Shown one piece after another: positions 58,250 to 64,000 of a stretch of 64,000 bases of DNA (the stretch's first letter is position 1; each line of letters begins with the position of its first letter). Source of the stretch: Pseudidiomarina planktonica. GTDB lineage: Bacteria; Pseudomonadota; Gammaproteobacteria; Enterobacterales; Alteromonadaceae. A program made the translations under genes and the position numbers. Where the stretch lies: NCBI RefSeq assembly GCF_900177775.1, contig NZ_FXWH01000004.1:1-64000 (forward strand). Direction: 5' to 3'. The notes under the pieces are model-generated. The model saw nothing but the letters and a program-made list of their open reading frames with translations. It ran no database searches and had not been told where the DNA came from.

Positions 58250-61066
58250 CCACGCCTGAATAACAACGTCCGTATGCTCACTTACGTCAACTTCTGTAAA
58301 TGAAGGTTGATTATCCAGCGCTAACTGATGTTGAAGTCCACGCAAGTGCTGGTAACTCGCGATTAAACTGGAGGCCATATTCTCGGGCAGCAAGCCCAGC
58401 TCACCAGCACACTCCAGAATGCGAATGTTGTCTGTGTAATGGCATAATTTCGGATTCTCAGCACTGTGTTGTAATACCAGATACTGCACCAAAAACTCAA
58501 TATCAGCTATGCCCCCCGGACCTTGCTTAAGATCAAAGCCCGACGCGTGTTTCGCTATGAGATGGTCGCGCATTTTCTGGCGCATCTTAACCACTTGCTC
58601 ACGTAACTGCTGTTCCTCGCGTGGCTGACATAGTTGGCTTTCGCGCAGTTCGCTAAGCCTTTGCCGAACACGCTTACAGCCATAAACCGGCCGGGCGCGA
58701 ACCAACGCCTGATGCTCCCACGTCCAGGCATCATCAGCCAGATAACGACGATAGCTGTCCAGCCGGGATACCAGCAGGCCCGACTTGCCCGACGGTCGTA
58801 ACCGCATGTCCACTTCATAAAGCACACCGGCCATGGTTCTGACCGTGAAAAAGTGCAAAATACGTTGCGCTAGGCGCAAATAAAACTGTTGTACCTCAAT
58901 GGGCTTCAAACCATCGGTTTGCCCGCTGTAGTCGGCATCAGAAATAAACACCAGATCTAAATCTGAGCCATAGCCAAGTTCAAGTCCGCCCAGCTTGCCG
59001 TAAGCCATAACCGCAAAACCGGTATCTTCTATTGATTGATTGGGTGGCGTGCCGTGCTTACTGGCGAGTTGTTGCCAGGCCAATTGCACCACATCGGCAA
59101 TCACAGCTTCAGCCAGATAGCTAAGATGATCACTCACTTTCATTAACGGTAAAGCCCCGGAAATATCGGCCGCTGCAACTTTCAGTTGCAATGCCTGCCG
59201 GGCTTGCCGCAAAACATCCATCTGACTTTCCAGATCTTGTTCCGGAATACGTAACAAGTACTCGTCTAACAATCGTGGATAGTCGACTAACTGTGGTAGC
59301 TCGTATAAATGCTGAGGATCTATTAACTCGTCTAGCAGTAGCGGATAGGAAGCTATTTGATCCGCAATCCAGGCACTTGCCCGACACAGTTTTAGCAGTT
59401 GCTCCCGGGCGCCGGGGTTTTCAATCAGCAGTTCCAGGTAAGCTGTGCGGCTAACTACGCGCTTTAATACAATCAGCACCCGGTCTAACAAGTCTAGCGG
59501 TTGTGGAGCCTTTAATATGCTCTCCAGCATGACGGGTAATAAACGCGCTATGGCTTTGCGCCCACGCGGCCCGGAACCGCGCTTGCGAATATCCTGACGA
59601 AAGGACTTTAATTGTTGCCACACCTTGTCTGCCGGTGCATCGGTATAGTCCGCAATAAGTTCAAGCGACGCTTCATCATCAGCAAGATCCTGCCACAACA
59701 TTTGTAGCGGCGAAGTCGGCTCATCGTCATGATCTTCATTGCCAATAACTTCTTTAAAAATATCGTGAACCCGTTGCATCGCTTCATGAATGCGGGTTTG
59801 TGTTGCTGACCAACTCGATTCGCCCAGCATCACCTGTAAACGCAATTGGTTAAGTTCATCTTGCGGTAGTTGCTGAGTTTGCTCGTCATCAATTTGCTGC
59901 AGGCTATGTTCAACTTTACGCAGCAGTTCATAGCTCTCAAGTAAGGTGACAATGGTAGCTGGTTCCAGTAACCCAAGGTCTTCAATGACTTCGAAAGCGG
60001 TATATATAGAACGCGTTTGTAAACGTCTTTCCTGCCCGCCACGAATCAACTGAAACGCTTGCGCTATAAATTCAATTTCCCGAATACCGCCCGGCCCCAG
60101 CTTGATGTTGTGCTGCAACTGACGCCGGCGTCCTTCCTGCCGAATCAGAGCTTTCATTTTGCGTAGCGCATCAATCACACTGAAGTCAATGTAGCGACGG
60201 TATACAAAGGGTCGTAGCATGGCCTCCAGCTCTTGCGCATTCTCCGGCGGAGCAGCAACTAAGCGGGCTTTAACCATGGCATAACGTTCCCAGTCACGGC
60301 CATGTTCCTGATAATAATGTTCAATCGCAGCAAAACTGGTAACCACCGGCCCCGATTGACCAAAAGGTCGCAACCGTAAATCTACCCGATAAACGAATCC
60401 ATCCGCGGTATGAACATCCAGACAAGCTACCAGCGCCTGCGCCAAGCGGGTGAAGAACACACTGTTGGCAATCGGCTTGCGGGTTGCAGAGGTTTCACCT
60501 TGCTCCGGGTAACAGAAGATCAAATCGATATCGGACGAGAAATTCAGCTCTCCACCACCGAGTTTACCCATAGCAATAATCAGTAGCGGTTGTAACTCGC
60601 CGTTACTATCGAGTGGATTACCCAGACGTTCGCAAAAACGCGGATACAGCCACTTAATAGTCACTTCAATGAAGGCATCGGCAAGCTTACTCAAGTGCTC
60701 GAGTACGGTTCGAAGTGGCAACTGCCCGAGTATATCTGCAGCGGCAAGCGCCGCCATCAGCCGTTGCCGCTGTTGCCGCAGTATTTTCTTTAGTTGATCT
60801 TCACTGTCGCACTCACCAATAGCTTGCTCGAGTATCTGCACATAGTGCTCAGGCTGAGGCACTACTACCGCATTATTGGTATCAAACTCCAACACTTGCG
60901 GTTGCTGCTCAACAGCCCTACCAATAAAGCTGCTGACTGCAAACAGGTGCTTTAATTGCTGTTGCTGAACATCGTTATAAGCAGCTAACCGCCCTTCCGG
61001 CAGGCGGCGTAATTGCTGCTCAACAACGGCTTCCAGTTCATCAGGTAGCGCACGGTAATCCTGCAT
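58229..61066 (-). CDS. glnE: Glutamine synthetase adenylyltransferase/deadenylylase
   Basis: 945 residues (946 in E. coli). Two nucleotidyltransferase domains: the N-terminal one with GGGELNFSSDIDLIF removes AMP from glutamine synthetase, and the C-terminal one with GGLELGYGSDLDLVF adds it. A helical linker lies between. Activity is set by PII in relatives. It starts one base after the CYTH/CHAD gene ends, so they form an operon. Confidence 0.97.
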   Translation of the reverse strand: MQDYRALPDELEAVVEQQLRRLPEGRLAAYNDVQQQQLKHLFAVSSFIGRAVEQQPQVLEFDTNNAVVVPQPEHYVQILEQAIGECDSEDQLKKILRQQRQRLMAALAAADILGQLPLRTVLEHLSKLADAFIEVTIKWLYPRFCERLGNPLDSNGELQPLLIIAMGKLGGGELNFSSDIDLIFCYPEQGETSATRKPIANSVFFTRLAQALVACLDVHTADGFVYRVDLRLRPFGQSGPVVTSFAAIEHYYQEHGRDWERYAMVKARLVAAPPENAQELEAMLRPFVYRRYIDFSVIDALRKMKALIRQEGRRRQLQHNIKLGPGGIREIEFIAQAFQLIRGGQERRLQTRSIYTAFEVIEDLGLLEPATIVTLLESYELLRKVEHSLQQIDDEQTQQLPQDELNQLRLQVMLGESSWSATQTRIHEAMQRVHDIFKEVIGNEDHDDEPTSPLQMLWQDLADDEASLELIADYTDAPADKVWQQLKSFRQDIRKRGSGPRGRKAIARLLPVMLESILKAPQPLDLLDRVLIVLKRVVSRTAYLELLIENPGAREQLLKLCRASAWIADQIASYPLLLDELIDPQHLYELPQLVDYPRLLDEYLLRIPEQDLESQMDVLRQARQALQLKVAAADISGALPLMKVSDHLSYLAEAVIADVVQLAWQQLASKHGTPPNQSIEDTGFAVMAYGKLGGLELGYGSDLDLVFISDADYSGQTDGLKPIEVQQFYLRLAQRILHFFTVRTMAGVLYEVDMRLRPSGKSGLLVSRLDSYRRYLADDAWTWEHQALVRARPVYGCKRVRQRLSELRESQLCQPREEQQLREQVVKMRQKMRDHLIAKHASGFDLKQGPGGIADIEFLVQYLVLQHSAENPKLCHYTDNIRILECAGELGLLPENMASSLIASYQHLRGLQHQLALDNQPSFTEVDVSEHTDVVIQAWSLVFDL

Positions 61067-62563
61067 TTAAGCTATCCAGTACGGTTCTTGTTTTAACGCC
61101 GCCCGGCGCGACGACTCCAGCGCGAATAACAAAGACTCAAGTTGCATTTCCTGCCAACCGAGCAATTTATCCACACTGCTTTCATCGCTATCTTTAATGG
61201 TTTCGCGCAGCATTTTCAGTGCTGTAATTTCTCGAATCCCACGCGCCAAATCAAGCCAGGGCGCGCGGAATTTTTCCCGCGCCACCGCATCGAACAGATA
61301 GCCCACGCAGTAACCTAGCTGCAGAGAACCGTTCAGTGCCGGTAATAGTTTTAAATAATGCTCGGCCCGTAAACCTGCATCACGGTCAAACGGCGTCATC
61401 ACTTCTTGCCAGTCTTCGCGTAACCGTTCGGTCGCCCATGGCTTTAACTTCTGGTTCATACCGTCGTCGTCGGCTGGTTGCGGCTGGCGCTGACACAATT
61501 CACCCAGCTCTAACAAAGTCAGTTGATAATCATCGCGTTTACTCAGTAGCATCATGAGTTCCAACTGAGCCGCATGCTCTTGTTGCTCCTGCACTTGTTC
61601 GTAAAGTTTCGGATGCTCTTCTAAGGCGCGATGATAAGCGCCGTCTTCCGCGGTAAGCTCAGCAAAACCTTCATAACGATGCAACCAGCTCAGTTGACCT
61701 AATAACTGCTCTAGCCTGGTGATGTCGTCATTCACGTCAACATTCAGCTTGCTCAACTGCTGTAGCACTACTCGACACAAGCGCATGCCATCAGCAATAC
61801 CAGCAATGGCGCGTACGCTGGGTTTTTCCCGCAAACAGGCATCGTTGTGCTGCCAGTGCTGAACTGAGTATTGCAGCGCCCGGTATAAACCAGAACCAAC
61901 GCTGTCGTCCTCATTTAACCGCACAAAGTGAGTTTGCGTGAACGGCTCCAGAATGCTTTTTTCCGCCAACAAATAGCCGCGCGCTGCTTTACTTAAAGTG
62001 CCAATACGCGCTTTAGCGCGTGTTATAAATCGGCGCGCTAACTTATAGGCGTCGGCAACTAAGCCACCCTGAACTTCTAGCTCAATTTCTAAAATAGGCT
62101 GAGTTTTCTCACCAACCAGCACTTCACCTTCGTCCAGCACTAGCTCTATAACACCGTCACCGCTGGGTATACGCCAACGGTGCCGGGTAAAATTAGTGGT
62201 GAATAATTCGGTCAGTTCTCGTTGAATATCAAACGCCGGAAAATCGTCTGGCCAGATGGATTCATCAAACTGGGTAATATCAGGCCCCTGCTCTGTCACC
62301 GGCAGCGAATACTCGGGCCGACTGTGCATACCACCAAACACTTCACCGGCGAGTTTTACCGTTTGCTCAGCTTCATTGCCATTGCGCCGCACACGTAAGC
62401 CAATGTCGTACTGGCGTAATCGCAAATCTGCCGTATCATAATAGGTGTTTTGCAGGCTGAGACAGTCTTCATCCTGCCCTTTGCTGAATTGTCGGCACAG
62501 GCCCAGCGCGGTCTCTTTATGAGCCGCATCCAGAACTAATTTTAATTCGGTTTCCTGAGTCAT
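61067..62563 (-). CDS. ygiF: CYTH and CHAD domain protein (YgiF-type triphosphatase)
   Basis: 498 residues. The N-terminal CYTH tunnel domain carries ExExK (ETELKL) at residues 4-9 and basic and acidic residues along LGLRVRRNG and ILEIELEV. It probably hydrolyses inorganic triphosphate, as the E. coli homologue does. The C-terminal CHAD domain (about 215-490) is helical and binds polyphosphate in other species. It is upstream of and adjacent to glnE, as in E. coli. Confidence 0.93.
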   Translation of the reverse strand: MTQETELKLVLDAAHKETALGLCRQFSKGQDEDCLSLQNTYYDTADLRLRQYDIGLRVRRNGNEAEQTVKLAGEVFGGMHSRPEYSLPVTEQGPDITQFDESIWPDDFPAFDIQRELTELFTTNFTRHRWRIPSGDGVIELVLDEGEVLVGEKTQPILEIELEVQGGLVADAYKLARRFITRAKARIGTLSKAARGYLLAEKSILEPFTQTHFVRLNEDDSVGSGLYRALQYSVQHWQHNDACLREKPSVRAIAGIADGMRLCRVVLQQLSKLNVDVNDDITRLEQLLGQLSWLHRYEGFAELTAEDGAYHRALEEHPKLYEQVQEQQEHAAQLELMMLLSKRDDYQLTLLELGELCQRQPQPADDDGMNQKLKPWATERLREDWQEVMTPFDRDAGLRAEHYLKLLPALNGSLQLGYCVGYLFDAVAREKFRAPWLDLARGIREITALKMLRETIKDSDESSVDKLLGWQEMQLESLLFALESSRRAALKQEPYWIA

Positions 62564-62868
62564 AAATTTGCTCTAATCGGCACCTTGGGGTGCATAACTT
62601 GGTTAGTGTCTAAGGTACTGGCTTGTGACCTTGTAAGCAACCGGACTGAACTTGACAGTTGAGGTTAAAAAATGCACCGTGGGCGGCTGATAGAGTTACA
62701 AGCGAAGCTATTATACTTGTAACCTCGCGCCAACCATAAGCAGTAAAAAACTATATTGGACAGCTTTACGTAGGTTAAAATAGTCTTATACTTGCGCGAA
62801 ATTTGCAGCCTCGTGGCTAACGCTACGACTGTTAACGCCGATATTCGGTTGAGCCTAAAGGAGATGCT
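62564..62868. promoter_or_regulatory. Divergent ygiF-putA intergenic region with an inverted repeat
   Basis: 305 bases without a gene. GTTACAAG (62695-62702) and CTTGTAAC (62716-62723) form a perfect 8-bp inverted repeat with a 13-base centre containing TATTATA; it may be an operator. A candidate putA promoter is TTTACG with TATACT 16 bases later, near 62770. The remaining bases show no further structure I can name. Confidence 0.4.
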
Positions 62869-64000
62869 ATGTTCAAAGCAAGTGAAGTGCTTGCGGCTCG
62901 TTATGATGGTGCTGATTTAAAAAAATTACAGCAAGCTATCACTGACAATTACATTGTGGATGAAGACAGCTACCTGAAGGAGCTAACTCAACTCATCCCA
63001 AACGATGATCAAAGTATTCAAGAAGTTACCGACGCTTCCACCAAACTAGTTGAGCAAGTAAGAGCTCGAGCTGGCGGTGGCGGCGTAGACGCGTTTCTGC
63101 AAGAGTACAGTTTAGACACGCAAGAAGGCATTATGCTGATGTGTCTGGCCGAAGCGTTATTGCGGATCCCCGATGCGGCTACCGCAGATGCCCTAATCCA
63201 GGATCGGCTATCAGCCGGTGACTGGCAAAAGCATATGGGTAAAAGTGCGTCCTGGCTGGTGAACTCCGGTTCCTGGGCATTAGCACTCACAAACACAGTG
63301 ATTAACCCAACCGGTCAGCCTATGGCTACCCCGCGTGGAACCTTCCGCCGACTGATTCGGCGTTTAGGTATGCCAATAGTCCGTAAAGCTACCTATACAG
63401 CTATGCAGGTTATGGGTAAGCAATTCGTACTTGGCCGTACTATTCAGGAAGCGTTGAAAGAGAGCCGCGCCAATCGCGACAAGGGCTACACGCACGCTTA
63501 TGACATGCTGGGCGAAGCCGCTCTTACCATGAGCGACGCCAAGCGCTACCACGCCGACTACGTTAATTCTATTAAGGTAGTAACAGCCGAGAAATTTAAT
63601 AACCCGAAGGCACCACGCCCAACTATTTCCATTAAGTTGTCGGCGCTGCATCCACGCTATGAGTCCTCGCACCATGAGCGTGTGCTAACTGAGTTGGCCA
63701 CTAGCCTTACCGAGCTGGTGAAACTAGCCAAAGAAGCTGACGTGGGCGTTACTATTGATGCCGAAGAAGCCGATCGCCATGAGCTGTCGCTGGAACTGTT
63801 TGAAAAAGTATACCGCAGCGGCGTATGTAAAGGCTGGCCACGTTTTGGTCTGGTGGTACAAGCTTACTCCAAGCGCGCGTTACCAACTTTATGTTGGGTC
63901 ACTGCACTGGCGAAAGAGTGTGGTGATGAAATTCCGGTGCGGCTGGTAAAAGGCGCGTATTGGGATACCGAAATTAAACTATGCCAAATGAACGGTCTTA
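62869..64000 (+). CDS. putA: Bifunctional proline dehydrogenase/P5C dehydrogenase PutA (5' part)
   Basis: The first 377 residues are in the window; the gene runs off the right edge in frame. AGGAG lies 5 bases before the ATG. The N-terminus (MFKASEVLAARYDGADLKK) has no ribbon-helix-helix DNA-binding domain, so this is not the self-regulating trifunctional form of enterobacteria. The helical arm is followed by the FAD-binding proline dehydrogenase barrel (YDMLGEAALTMSDAKRY, SIKLSALHPRYE). The aldehyde dehydrogenase half is expected beyond the edge. Proline use links to osmolyte balance. Confidence 0.95.
   Translation, partial: MFKASEVLAARYDGADLKKLQQAITDNYIVDEDSYLKELTQLIPNDDQSIQEVTDASTKLVEQVRARAGGGGVDAFLQEYSLDTQEGIMLMCLAEALLRIPDAATADALIQDRLSAGDWQKHMGKSASWLVNSGSWALALTNTVINPTGQPMATPRGTFRRLIRRLGMPIVRKATYTAMQVMGKQFVLGRTIQEALKESRANRDKGYTHAYDMLGEAALTMSDAKRYHADYVNSIKVVTAEKFNNPKAPRPTISIKLSALHPRYESSHHERVLTELATSLTELVKLAKEADVGVTIDAEEADRHELSLELFEKVYRSGVCKGWPRFGLVVQAYSKRALPTLCWVTALAKECGDEIPVRLVKGAYWDTEIKLCQMNGL

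Noticed and set aside
62869-64000. putA as a truncated pseudogene
   Set aside because: The frame is open to the window edge with intact motifs. It is cut only by the end of the sequence.

Overview
The window looks like chromosome from a marine or salt-adapted gammaproteobacterium. The protein set fits the order Alteromonadales, and the mix of Mrp antiporter, BCCT carrier, LptFG, RraB, PriB and YqiA/YqiB/CpdA/NudF neighbours fits the Idiomarina/Pseudidiomarina group best. That placement rests on recalled family knowledge, not on a search. I see no prophage, insertion sequence or CRISPR array. Most genes are core genes in conserved clusters.

Layout. (1) 1-1183: a promoter pointing left out of the window, then an exported protein built of ~15-residue proline-led repeats. 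(2) 1200-24220, minus strand: the ribosomal superoperon, promoter-proximal end at the right. The S10 operon (rpsJ-rplC-rplD-rplW-rplB-rpsS-rplV-rpsC-rplP-rpmC-rpsQ) ends at a strong terminator near 19000. About 9.3 kb of unrelated genes follow: a BCCT transporter coupled to an outer-membrane porin (minus strand), and a six-gene Mrp Na+/H+ antiporter operon (plus strand). The spc and alpha operons (rplN to rplQ) then restart from their own promoter near 9820. The superoperon is therefore split exactly at the S10/spc junction by ion and osmolyte transport genes. (3) 24253-29769: exported dipeptidase, a pair of small uncharacterised membrane or exported proteins, dusA, zur, a CheX-like gene and dnaB. 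(4) 29899-37255: an ECF sigma/anti-sigma/VSGD-repeat operon, the rpsF-priB-rpsR-rplI operon, and rnr-rlmB with a small membrane-anchored protein. (5) 37488-45593: tRNA-Leu(CAA), an RDD protein, lptFG, and pepA-holC-valS. (6) 45685-56459: plsC-rraB, an Hpt/HD-GYP fusion, parC, parE, the nudF-yqiB-cpdA-yqiA cluster, and tolC. (7) 56568-64000: an LpxL-type acyltransferase with a TcpQ-like partner, glnE, a CYTH/CHAD protein, and the 5' part of putA.

Regulation. Growth-linked promoters share one look: a good -10 followed at once by a G+C-rich discriminator (near 60, 9818, 24196, 33661 and 37603). The S10 promoter carries a perfect 11-bp dyad around its -10. The S10 leader ends in an attenuator-like hairpin, the rpsM leader keeps the sequence of the S4-binding pseudoknot, and the rplN leader holds a small terminator-like hairpin.

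The likeliest unusual item is the transport-gene island between the S10 and spc operons. The small-protein pair, the repeat protein, the Hpt/HD-GYP fusion and the LpxL/TcpQ-like pair are further leads. Nothing here is clearly a new defence or mobile system.
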